A stretch of 10,783 bases of DNA from contig CAYVMN010000158.1 of NCBI GenBank assembly GCA_964452575.1, positions 1-10,783 on the forward strand, given 5' to 3'. This stretch comes from CAYVMN01 sp964452575 (lineage in GTDB: Bacteria > Desulfobacterota > DSM-4660 > Desulfatiglandales > Desulfatiglandaceae). Shown one piece after another: positions 1-6,351 of this stretch. The notes beneath the pieces were generated by a model, which saw nothing but the letters and a program-made list of their open reading frames with translations, did not search any database and was not told the origin of the DNA. Every line of letters begins with the position of its first letter. Position 1 is the first letter of the stretch. Position numbers and translations under genes: made by a program.

Positions 1-1
1 G

Positions 2-358
2 GTCGGATCCATGGCCGGGGCCTTTTTGCAGGGGGGGGCGTGTACCGGTAGATATATTATTACCGTGGATGAGGATATCGATCCCTCGAACCTGGAGGAG
101 GTCCTCTGGGCCGTCTGCACCCGATGTGATCCTGAAAATTACATTCACATAGTACCTGGCTTCCTGACAAGCCCCCTTGATCCCATGCTTAGCCCGGAAA
201 AGCGGGCCAGAAAAGACTTTACCACAGCCAAGGTCTTCATAAACGCCTGCAGGCCATATCAGTGGAAAGACGAGTTTCCTCCGCCCAATGTGGCCGGCCC
301 GGAATTGCGAAGAGAGACCCTGGCCAAGTGGGCGGATCTGTTCAAGGCTCTATCTTGA
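2..358 (+). CDS. UbiD-family decarboxylase, C-terminal fragment (5' end outside window)
   Basis: The reading frame is open from the left edge and ends at TGA 356-358, so only about the last 118 residues are visible. They contain the UbiD C-terminal signature: a beta strand and acidic segment reading GRYIITVDEDIDPSNLEEVL, then WAVCTRCDP and a 'PGFLTSPLDPMLSPEKR' segment. UbiD enzymes use prenylated FMN to decarboxylate, or carboxylate, unsaturated and aromatic acids such as hydroxybenzoates in the cytoplasm. The prenyl-FMN-binding N-terminal and central parts lie outside the window, so neither substrate nor activity can be judged. The internal ATG at 11 is not the true start, because the family is normally about 450-500 residues long and homology begins at the edge. 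A UPF0261 gene follows after 18 nt, which suggests co-transcription. Family assignment is secure; the specific reaction is unknown. Confidence 0.88.
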   Translation, partial: VGSMAGAFLQGGACTGRYIITVDEDIDPSNLEEVLWAVCTRCDPENYIHIVPGFLTSPLDPMLSPEKRARKDFTTAKVFINACRPYQWKDEFPPPNVAGPELRRETLAKWADLFKALS

Positions 359-376
359 CGCTGCCAGTCCCTTAAG

Positions 377-1585
377 ATGAAAAAGACAGTAGCCATCGTA
401 GGAACCCTCGATACCAAGGGAGAAGAGGTCGATTACCTGCGCTCCTTGATAGAGGCAAGGGGCCACGGTGTCATCATTTTGGATACCGGTGTCCTGGGGA
501 AATCTACCCTTACGGCCCACATATCCCGCCATGAAATCGCAGAAGCCGGCGGCTCGGATCTAGGTCTCCTCCAGGGAAAGGCAGATGAGACCTTTGCCCA
601 GGGGGTGATGTCTTCCGGCCTCAAGAAGATCACCCGATCCCTGGTAGAATCTCAGAAAATTCAGGGCCTGATCGCCATAGGGGGCGGCCAGGGCTCCATC
701 ATCGTTGCCCCTACACTCAAAGACCTGGGGTTTGGGTTTCCAAAGCTCCTGGTATCCACAAAGGTGACCCAGGCCGGTGTGCGGCCCTATACAGGCTCAA
801 AGGATGTCCTCATCATGCCCTCTGTCGCGGACCTGGCGGGCATCAATCGCCTCACGAGGAGTGTCCTCACAAATGCGGCAGGCGCCATCTCCGGCATGGT
901 AGAGATGGAAGAACCGCCGGCCGATCAGAGGCCCCTGGTTACTATGAGCATGAATGGGACCGTGACCGACTGCGGACTTGCCGTAAAGGCCATGTTAGAA
1001 AAGGCCGGTTATGAGGTCCTGGTCTTCCACACCATCGGTACAGGTGGAGAGGCATTGGAGGAATACCTCAAATCCACTGCAACAGCCGCTGTGATCGAAC
1101 TTGCCGTCAACGAGGTCACCAACGAGTTAATGGGCGGGCTCGCCTCTGCTGGCCCTCATCGCTTGGAGACAGCAGGTGTGCGAGGGTTTCCTCAGCTTGT
1201 GGTCCCTGGAAGCGCGGACTTTATCAATTTTCTAGGTCCTGAGACGGTTCCCCCGAGATACAGGCGGAGAAACATCTATAGCCACAATCCCCAGGCGACT
1301 CTTGTCAGGACCAATGCGCGAGATAATCAGATGCTTGGAAGGATAATTGCAGACAAACTCAATCAATCCCAGGGGCCTGTTGTCGTCATCTGGCCGCAAA
1401 GGGGTCTCTCAACGCTCGACCGCCCGGGAAGACCCTACTGGGAGCCCAGCGCAGATGCGGCCCTCCTCAGATCTCTCAAGAAACACCTTGACGGACGTAT
1501 TCCGTTGATGGAAATAGATAGCTATATCAATGATCCTGGATTTGCTCAGCTCGTCTTCCAGGAATTTGATAAGATGACCCGATAG
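377..1585 (+). CDS. UPF0261 / Tm-1-like ATP-binding domain protein
   Basis: This 402-residue protein has full UPF0261 family length. The N-terminal Tm-1-like domain (about residues 1-185) starts with a Rossmann-like strand and the family motif GTLDTKG (9-15), followed by LDTGVLG (35-41). A glycine-rich GGGQGS loop is at 102-107 and the LLVSTKV strand at 124-130. The C-terminal UPF0261 domain fills the rest. The name comes from the plant virus-resistance protein Tm-1, whose N-terminal domain is related and binds nucleotide. The bacterial role is not established, although family members often sit near catabolic enzymes. The ATG at 377 matches the conserved N terminus, but no strong Shine-Dalgarno precedes it; translation may be coupled to the UbiD gene 18 nt upstream. 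Cytoplasmic, with no signal peptide or membrane segment. Family call is firm, function unknown. Confidence 0.9.
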   Translation: MKKTVAIVGTLDTKGEEVDYLRSLIEARGHGVIILDTGVLGKSTLTAHISRHEIAEAGGSDLGLLQGKADETFAQGVMSSGLKKITRSLVESQKIQGLIAIGGGQGSIIVAPTLKDLGFGFPKLLVSTKVTQAGVRPYTGSKDVLIMPSVADLAGINRLTRSVLTNAAGAISGMVEMEEPPADQRPLVTMSMNGTVTDCGLAVKAMLEKAGYEVLVFHTIGTGGEALEEYLKSTATAAVIELAVNEVTNELMGGLASAGPHRLETAGVRGFPQLVVPGSADFINFLGPETVPPRYRRRNIYSHNPQATLVRTNARDNQMLGRIIADKLNQSQGPVVVIWPQRGLSTLDRPGRPYWEPSADAALLRSLKKHLDGRIPLMEIDSYINDPGFAQLVFQEFDKMTR

Positions 1586-1717
1586 CTGAACAGTTCTCCT
1601 CTGGACACACTGCCGGTCTCTGTGGTAAGAAGCCCCCCTAGGGTCTTGTACGAGGCTTGAATCGCTGTGAAAAGACTAAACAATATGTGAGTTTCCTAAC
1701 GGCATAATGGAAGTGAT

Positions 1718-1772
1718 GAAAGGAGGTGACAAAAAGCGTACTTGGCCGATTAACCTTTTTCATAATCAGGAG
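1718..1772 (+). repeat. Left copy of exact 55-nt duplication flanking the N gap
   Basis: These 55 bases are identical to 1873-1927. The copy ends exactly where the Ns begin. This is the pattern produced when two contigs sharing a k-mer overlap are joined with a placeholder gap, so it is probably the same genomic sequence written twice. Confidence 0.9.
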
Positions 1773-1872
1773 NNNNNNNNNNNNNNNNNNNNNNNNNNNN
1801 NNNNNNNNNNNNNNNNNNNNNNNNNNNNNNNNNNNNNNNNNNNNNNNNNNNNNNNNNNNNNNNNNNNNNNNN
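1773..1872. other. Assembly gap, 100 Ns
   Basis: Exactly 100 undetermined bases, the conventional placeholder for a gap of unknown size. The flanks are an exact 55-nt duplicate, so the real gap may be zero, with an overlap instead. Confidence 0.98.
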
Positions 1873-1927
1873 GAAAGGAGGTGACAAAAAGCGTACTTGG
1901 CCGATTAACCTTTTTCATAATCAGGAG
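1873..1927 (+). repeat. Right copy of exact 55-nt duplication flanking the N gap
   Basis: Identical to 1718-1772 and starting at the first base after the Ns. It leads straight into the ribosome-binding site of the binding-protein gene, so this copy is the one in correct genomic context for that gene. Confidence 0.9.
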
Positions 1928-1932
1928 GAGGT
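1923..1932 (+). promoter_or_regulatory. Strong ribosome-binding site of livK
   Basis: The purine run AGGAGGAGGT lies 3-7 nt before the ATG at 1936, depending on which GGAGG pairs with 16S rRNA. It supports that start over the second in-frame ATG at 1948, though 1948 is also within reach. Confidence 0.75.
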
Positions 1933-1935
1933 AAG

Positions 1936-3150
1936 ATGGAGAGAAGAATGATTGACGTCAAGGGGTTTTTTCGATTTGGAGCCTTTGCCTTAATTTCAGT
2001 CTTTTTCTGGGTGGGAATATCATCCTATTCCTTTGCCGAGACCCCTAAGGAGATCTTGGTGGGAGGGACCATATCCGTGACAGGCCCACTGAGCAAGATC
2101 GTTGGACCTTTCAAAAAATTGGCCGATTCCTGGCAGGATCTGATAAATGAACAAGGCGGAATATGGGTGAGGCACTACAAGAAGAGGCTCCCCATCCGCA
2201 TCATCACCTACGATGACAAGAGTGATCAGGCCACGTCCCTCAAGTATTACGAGAGGTTGGTCACGGTAGATAAGGTCCACCTCCTAATCGGGCCATTCGG
2301 AAGCCACAACTCCTTTCCGGCGGCTACCGTAGCCGAAAACCACAAGATTCCCATGGTGATGGTATGTGCCAGCGACAAGAAGCTATTTGAACGTGACTAC
2401 AAGTGGAGTGTATCCCAGCTTGATGAAGCGGACCTGGAACATGTGGCCTTTATGGAGATGGCGGCCAAGTCCGGAAAGGTCAAGACCATTGCCATGTTAT
2501 GCGAAGACAAGTTGCACTGCACTGGGTCCATGAACGGGGCTGCCAATAGGGCCAAGGAACTGGGCCTGGATATAGTGATGAAGGAGGTGGTCCCTGGTGG
2601 TACAAAGGACTTCACCTCCATAATCATCAAGGTCAAGGAGCTTAATCCTGATGTGGTTTTTGTGGAGGCATTTCCTGCCTTTGAGATCCCATTTATGAAA
2701 CAGGCACTGGAAATGGGGCTGAGGCCCAAGCAGTTTTTCAACGGTCATATTGTTGCACCCCTGGTGAAGGTCCTTGGAAAATATGCCGAGGACCTCTGTG
2801 GCTCGGTGTATTGGGCACCCGGATTCCGGTACACCGGCCAGGAAGACTACAAGGAGATCCTCAAGAGGACCGGCATTACCTGGGAGGCATATATGGAGTC
2901 CTCCATACGAATGCAGGCCTACCAGACTATTAAAGAGATGATCGAGGTGGCTGGCTCTCTCGACAGGGAAAGGCTTAACAAGGCCATGCACGAGATGGTC
3001 TATATGACCGTCTCAGGGCCGATTAAGCACAGAAAGGGCGGAATAGGTTCCACCGTCCCCTTCCCCATTCAAATCCAAGGGGGCCGGTTTGTGCCCATAT
3101 GGCCAAAGGAGGTCGCCACCGGTGAGTGGATCTACCCCACCAAGTGGTAA
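1936..3150 (+). CDS. livK: Branched-chain amino acid-type ABC transporter substrate-binding protein (LivK-like)
   Basis: This 404-residue protein has a classical Sec signal peptide: basic N terminus (MERR...K), hydrophobic core FGAFALISVFFWVGI, and a probable cut after SFA at residue 34. There is no lipobox cysteine, so it should be a soluble periplasmic protein, which points to a Gram-negative cell. The mature part opens with ILVGGTISVTGPLSK, then 'WQDLINEQGGIWV' and 'IRIITYDDKSDQATSLKYYERLV', typical of the Peripla_BP_6 (type I periplasmic binding) fold. 'LLIGPFGSHNSFPAATVAENHKIP' is the usual hinge-side ligand region. Family ligands include leucine/isoleucine/valine, amides, urea and aromatic acids; the actual ligand cannot be read here. 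It is the first gene of the livKHMGF cluster. The start at 1936 has a strong Shine-Dalgarno; ATG 1948 is a possible alternative. Confidence 0.93.
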   Translation: MERRMIDVKGFFRFGAFALISVFFWVGISSYSFAETPKEILVGGTISVTGPLSKIVGPFKKLADSWQDLINEQGGIWVRHYKKRLPIRIITYDDKSDQATSLKYYERLVTVDKVHLLIGPFGSHNSFPAATVAENHKIPMVMVCASDKKLFERDYKWSVSQLDEADLEHVAFMEMAAKSGKVKTIAMLCEDKLHCTGSMNGAANRAKELGLDIVMKEVVPGGTKDFTSIIIKVKELNPDVVFVEAFPAFEIPFMKQALEMGLRPKQFFNGHIVAPLVKVLGKYAEDLCGSVYWAPGFRYTGQEDYKEILKRTGITWEAYMESSIRMQAYQTIKEMIEVAGSLDRERLNKAMHEMVYMTVSGPIKHRKGGIGSTVPFPIQIQGGRFVPIWPKEVATGEWIYPTKW

Positions 3151-3152
3151 GG

Positions 3153-3193
3153 GAGATACAGGGGCACGGCCTTAGACCCAGCCCCTGTATCTC
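3153..3193 (+). terminator. 13-bp perfect hairpin immediately after livK
   Basis: GAGATACAGGGGC (3153-3165) is exactly complementary to GCCCCTGTATCTC (3181-3193), with a 15-nt loop. It begins two bases after the livK stop codon. The following bases (TTGAAAG) are not a U tract, so it is not a textbook intrinsic terminator. In transporter operons such hairpins after the binding-protein gene commonly protect the upstream mRNA from 3' decay or cause partial termination, giving more binding protein than permease. I infer that role here. Confidence 0.8.
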
Positions 3194-3258
3194 TTGAAAG
3201 ACATGAAGTTGACTTCCAATCATTGGAGGTATCCGTTCACGGAGTATTTGAGTTAGCG

Positions 3259-3486
3259 GAAATTCCAAATCCCAGGTCACAAGTAACAAACAAATTCCAA
3301 ACCAGAATACGATCCTTGAAGAAAGAACATTCATGTTCGCTAAGGCTGTTAGGCGAATGAATTGAAGAAGATATTTTCATCAATACTGGAAAAATCAAAA
3401 TAGTTTCGGTCATTGGAAATTGGAATTTGTGATTTGTTTGTAATCTGGTACCTGCCTGAAGTCTGGTGCTTCGAATTTGGGATTTC
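3259..3486. repeat. 228-bp imperfect inverted-repeat element A (between livK and livH)
   Basis: An AT-rich intergenic element with related arms. The left arm opens with GAAATTCCAAAT (3259-3270) and the right arm closes with AATTTGGGATTTC (3474-3486), close to its reverse complement. An exact 10-nt inverted match, ACAAACAAAT, links 3286-3295 to 3432-3441. The 21 bases at 3292-3312 are identical to 6137-6157 in element B. The core holds a small hairpin (3329-3362) made from ATTCAT/ATGAAT and TTCGC/GCGAA. It has no credible ORF. Together with the hairpin at 3153-3193 it accounts for most of the 399-bp gene-free stretch 3151-3549. Confidence 0.75.
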
Positions 3487-3549
3487 AGCGACTCCATAAA
3501 GGTTCACCATTGGGGTTCTTTTAAGTTTCCGTAAGACCACTGGAGATAG

Positions 3550-4413
3550 ATGCCTGTTTCCACCTTTTTTCAACTGCTCATCGCAGGGATCCTGCAGGGA
3601 GGGGTTTATGCCCTGGCGGCCTTCGGCCTCTCTCTTATCTTCGGGGTATCCAACGTCCTCAATCTGGCCCACGGTCAGTTTCTTATGCTAGGGGCCATGG
3701 GTGTCTATCTCATCTCTTCCTTCATATCCCTTAGCCCATTCCTGATTAGCATCCTCCTTATCCCTCTCTTTTTCTTGATGGGGTGTCTTTTCGACATGGG
3801 CCTCATAAGGAGGTTAATGGACCGACTTTCCCATGAACAGGTAGAGGCATCCATCCTGGTAACACTGGGGGCCTCTCTTGCTATTCAGGATTTTGCCTCC
3901 TTTCTCTGGGGATCTGAAGATAAGGGGATACCCTATTTTCTTCCAACTATCCAGCTGGGCGACATCTTCATCTCCTCTGTAAGGTTATTGGGTCTCGGTT
4001 TCATTATCCTCCTAACCCTGGCGCTCCATCTCTATCTTAAAAGGACCTATCTGGGAAAATCTATTCGGGCCGTAACCCAGAATCGCAGGGGTGCCTCCCT
4101 GGTGGGGATCAATGCCTCTCGGATCAGCACCATAACCTTTGGGATAGGGACAGTGCTGGCATCCCTGGCAGGGGTGTTCTATGTGATTCTCTATACCGTG
4201 AGTCCCGATATTGGGATCCCCCTCACGATCAAGTATCTGTGCGTCATTGTCCTGGGAGGTCTCGGCAGTCTGTATGGGACCCTTGTCGGGGGTACCATCC
4301 TGGGCCTCGCCGAGGCCTTTACCGGCTATTTCAGCCCTCAGTGGGGGCAGACATCGGCCTTCTTGCTCCTGGTTGTCATCTTGCTGATCCGCCCCAAAGG
4401 ACTCTTTGGATAA
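3550..4413 (+). CDS. livH: Branched-chain amino acid-type ABC transporter permease LivH
   Basis: This 287-residue integral membrane protein, of usual LivH length, has about eight hydrophobic segments. Diagnostic motifs are 'VSNVLNLAHGQFLMLGA' (33-49), the cytoplasmic coupling loop 'LGKSIRAVTQNRRGASLVGIN' (168-188) that docks on the ATPase, and 'LGGLGSLYGTLVGG' (235-248). The protein ends with IRPKGLFG, the standard LivH tail. It forms the inner-membrane pore with LivM. The ATG at 3550 is preceded by TGGAG at 3541-3545 with a 4-nt spacer, an adequate but tight ribosome-binding site. The LivM start lies 5 nt after its stop. The 399-bp spacer separating it from livK is unusual for this operon type. 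Confidence 0.95.
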   Translation: MPVSTFFQLLIAGILQGGVYALAAFGLSLIFGVSNVLNLAHGQFLMLGAMGVYLISSFISLSPFLISILLIPLFFLMGCLFDMGLIRRLMDRLSHEQVEASILVTLGASLAIQDFASFLWGSEDKGIPYFLPTIQLGDIFISSVRLLGLGFIILLTLALHLYLKRTYLGKSIRAVTQNRRGASLVGINASRISTITFGIGTVLASLAGVFYVILYTVSPDIGIPLTIKYLCVIVLGGLGSLYGTLVGGTILGLAEAFTGYFSPQWGQTSAFLLLVVILLIRPKGLFG

Positions 4414-4418
4414 GAACC

Positions 4419-5351
4419 ATGCGCCCATCGTTACCGAAGGTAATACTTCCTGTTTTAATAGCTGCCATTGCAACGCTGCCCCTCTATGTAGGCTCCTACT
4501 TCATCACATTCACCATACTCCTCTTTATGTATACCATCTTGGCCGAGAGCTATGACATTGTGGGGGGGTGTCTGGGCTACATGAATATGGGGCACGTCTC
4601 ATTCTTCGGCATAGGCGCATATAGCTTTGGCCTCCTGTTGAATTCGGGCCTCGGGCTGCCGCTCTCCTTCCTCTTCAGCACCCTAATCGTCACCGCCTTT
4701 GCCGTCCTGATCAGCTACCCATTCTTTCGGCTAAGGGGCGCATACTTTGCCCTGGCGACCTTCGGCCTTATCAAGTTGCTGGAACTACTGGCCTTTGACC
4801 TAAAAGGCCTTACAGGGGGATCTGAAGGCCTCACCGTAGCCTCCGGCTACAGGATCATCCCGGTCTATTATATGTCCTTTGTCTTGTGTGCGGCCACCAT
4901 ATACACGGCCCACAGGATATCCCGTTCGAGGCTGGGCCTGGCATTTGTAAGCATCCGGGAGGACGAAGAGGTGGCCAGGGCCTTCGGAATCAATACCTAT
5001 CGATACAAGACCACGGCCCTGATTATCAGCTCGATCTTCGCCGGCCTTATGGGCGGTCTGTATATCTGGGACATCATATTTATCAATCCAACGGCGGTCT
5101 TTGGTCTCGAGATCGCCCTGGTACCGATTGCCATGGCCCTGCTCGGCGGATCAGGCACGGTCCTGGGCCCCATCGTGGGGTCCATATTTATCACCCTGGT
5201 GGAGGAATTTTTGTGGACCAAGCTCCCTTATCTCCACCTGGCCGTCTACGGCATAGTAATAGCCTTCGTAGGCCTCTTCATGCCCGGCGGATTGGTAAGG
5301 ACCAGGGCTGCTAAAATTCTGCTCGGCAAATTGGGCCGTAGGGGAGAATAG
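4419..5351 (+). CDS. livM: Branched-chain amino acid-type ABC transporter permease LivM
   Basis: The start is placed at ATG 4419, giving 310 residues beginning MRPSLPKVILPVLIAAI; the longer in-frame opening at 4239 would read 60 non-homologous residues across the livH end. Visible LivM motifs are 'GYMNMGHVSFFGIGAY' (53-68), 'RLRGAYFALATFG' (104-116), 'LTGGSEGL' (131-138), the ATPase-coupling loop 'SIREDEEVARAFGIN' (178-192) and 'LLGGSGTVLGPIVG' (241-254). There are about eight to ten membrane spans and a short basic C-terminal tail. It pairs with LivH to form the translocation path. Its start is 5 nt downstream of the livH stop and its stop is 4 nt before the livG GTG, so these three genes are tightly coupled. 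No strong Shine-Dalgarno is evident, consistent with translational coupling. Confidence 0.94.
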   Translation: MRPSLPKVILPVLIAAIATLPLYVGSYFITFTILLFMYTILAESYDIVGGCLGYMNMGHVSFFGIGAYSFGLLLNSGLGLPLSFLFSTLIVTAFAVLISYPFFRLRGAYFALATFGLIKLLELLAFDLKGLTGGSEGLTVASGYRIIPVYYMSFVLCAATIYTAHRISRSRLGLAFVSIREDEEVARAFGINTYRYKTTALIISSIFAGLMGGLYIWDIIFINPTAVFGLEIALVPIAMALLGGSGTVLGPIVGSIFITLVEEFLWTKLPYLHLAVYGIVIAFVGLFMPGGLVRTRAAKILLGKLGRRGE

Positions 5352-5355
5352 CAGG

Positions 5356-6090
5356 GTGCCTATCCTCGAAACGAGAAAGGTCAGCAAGCTCTTCAAGGGA
5401 CTCACAGCCCTCCACGAAATCGACCTTTCCATTGAAGAGGGCTCTATTACAGGCCTCATCGGACCCAACGGTGCTGGGAAGACTACCCTCTTTAATGTGA
5501 TCTCCGGGGAATTCCCGCCAAGTGGAGGGGCTATCATATTTGACGGACAAGACATCACACGTCTCAGTCCCGACCGTATCTGCAGGATGGGCATCGCCCG
5601 CACCTACCAGTTGGTTCGGCCTTTCCTGGGGCTGAGTGTCCTCCAAAACGTATTGATCGGGATCTATTTTGGGCGAACCGGGAAGATCTCTAGAGACGCT
5701 GCAGAGGTTGAGGCCAGGGAGTTAATAGATTTCATGGGCCTTTCGGATAAGATGGCCTATAAGGCCATCCAGTTGATCCCTGTGGAGCGCAAACGACTGG
5801 AGATCAGCAGGGCCCTGGCCACTAACCCCCGTATTATGTTGCTGGACGAGGTGGTGGCGGGGCTAAATCCTGCCGAGACGACCAGGATCATGGAATTGAT
5901 ACGAGAGATCAGGGAAGGTGGCACAACCATAGTTATGATCGAACATGTAATGAAGGCGGTGATGGGGCTCTCGGACAAGGTGGCGGTATTGCACCACGGG
6001 GTGAAAATTGCCGAGGGGCCCCCAGGGAGCGTGTCCATGGACCCGGAGGTCATCAAGGCCTACCTGGGTGAAGACAGAGGGGAAATCTGA
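5356..6090 (+). CDS. livG: Branched-chain amino acid-type ABC transporter ATP-binding protein LivG
   Basis: This 244-residue cytoplasmic ATPase starts at GTG 5356, with GGGGAG at 5341-5346 as the ribosome-binding site. It carries Walker A GPNGAGKTT (36-44), a Q-loop glutamine at 85 (ARTYQ), Walker B IMLLDE (160-165) followed by the LivG-type 'VVAGLNPAE', and the H-loop histidine at 197 (IEHV). The ABC signature is unusual: where LivG normally has LAYGQQRRLE or LPxGxRKRLE, this protein reads LIPVERKRLE (140-149), so the conserved glycine is replaced by valine. The rest of the helix (RLEISRALATNP) is normal. It should energise LivHM together with LivF. The stop codon overlaps the first bases of repeat element B. 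Confidence 0.93.
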   Translation: MPILETRKVSKLFKGLTALHEIDLSIEEGSITGLIGPNGAGKTTLFNVISGEFPPSGGAIIFDGQDITRLSPDRICRMGIARTYQLVRPFLGLSVLQNVLIGIYFGRTGKISRDAAEVEARELIDFMGLSDKMAYKAIQLIPVERKRLEISRALATNPRIMLLDEVVAGLNPAETTRIMELIREIREGGTTIVMIEHVMKAVMGLSDKVAVLHHGVKIAEGPPGSVSMDPEVIKAYLGEDRGEI

Positions 6091-6316
6091 AATTCCAAAT
6101 CCCAAATAACAGACAAATTCCAATGACCAAAATCCAAAATTCCAAACCAGAATACGACCTCTCCTCTCGTTCCCACGCCTGCCTGTGCATGCACTGTCTA
6201 AATCCCCCTTTACAAGAAGCGGACCCAGAAGTTTACTTCGTTGGTCTTTTTGTTTGTAATTTGGAGCTTGTAATTTGGAATTTGTCTGTAATTTGGAGCT
6301 TGGTGCTTGGAATTTC
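6089..6316. repeat. 228-bp imperfect inverted-repeat element B (between livG and livF)
   Basis: This element has the same length and arm family as element A. It is bounded by GAAATTCCAA (6089-6098) and its exact reverse complement TTGGAATTTC (6307-6316). A second exact inverted pair of 15 nt links ACAGACAAATTCCAA (6109-6123) to 6275-6289. The 21-nt stretch 6137-6157 is identical to 3292-3312 in element A. The core (about 6158-6240) shows no resemblance to that of A and contains TCGTTCCCACGCCTG. It starts inside the livG stop codon and ends 35 nt before the livF start, filling most of the 261-bp spacer. No gene is supported within it. Confidence 0.78.
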
Positions 6317-6340
6317 CCTGTTATCCTTTCAAATATACCC

Positions 6341-6346
6341 TGGAGG
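6341..6346 (+). promoter_or_regulatory. Ribosome-binding site that fixes the livF start
   Basis: TGGAGG lies 5 nt upstream of GTG 6352. This supports a start at 6352 and not at the in-frame TTG 6307 inside repeat element B. Confidence 0.7.
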
Positions 6347-6351
6347 ATCAG

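Larger units (their letters stand above)
1586..1935. other. Intergenic region with scaffold gap before the liv operon
   Basis: This stretch separates the UPF0261 gene from the binding-protein gene. It contains a 100-N run (1773-1872) and two identical 55-nt flanks. If the flanks are merged and the Ns removed, the true spacer is about 195 nt. A weak promoter-like pair is visible, TTGAAT at 1657-1662 and CAATAT at 1681-1686 (18-nt spacing), but it is too poor to call firmly. The segment 1718-1730 contains a near-perfect Shine-Dalgarno core, AAGGAGGTGA, without an obvious long gene behind it. Confidence 0.7.

Noticed and set aside
1707..1934. Open frame of 75 codons crossing the N run
   Set aside because: Nearly half of it is undetermined sequence and both ends are the duplicated contig overlap; it is an artefact of the scaffold join.
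3023..3672. Overlapping minus-strand ORFs across the livK-livH spacer
   Set aside because: They span the livK end, the hairpin and repeat element A, and have repeat-derived residues (for example PNSKHQTSGRYQITNKSQ); no homology-like features.
4239..4418. Longer livM with 60 extra N-terminal residues
   Set aside because: The extension overlaps the end of livH in another frame and encodes no recognisable or hydrophobic sequence. ATG 4419 gives the normal LivM start right after the livH stop.
6307..6351. livF start at TTG 6307
   Set aside because: It lies inside repeat element B and adds 15 residues before the conserved first strand. GTG 6352 has a well-spaced TGGAGG and matches family length.
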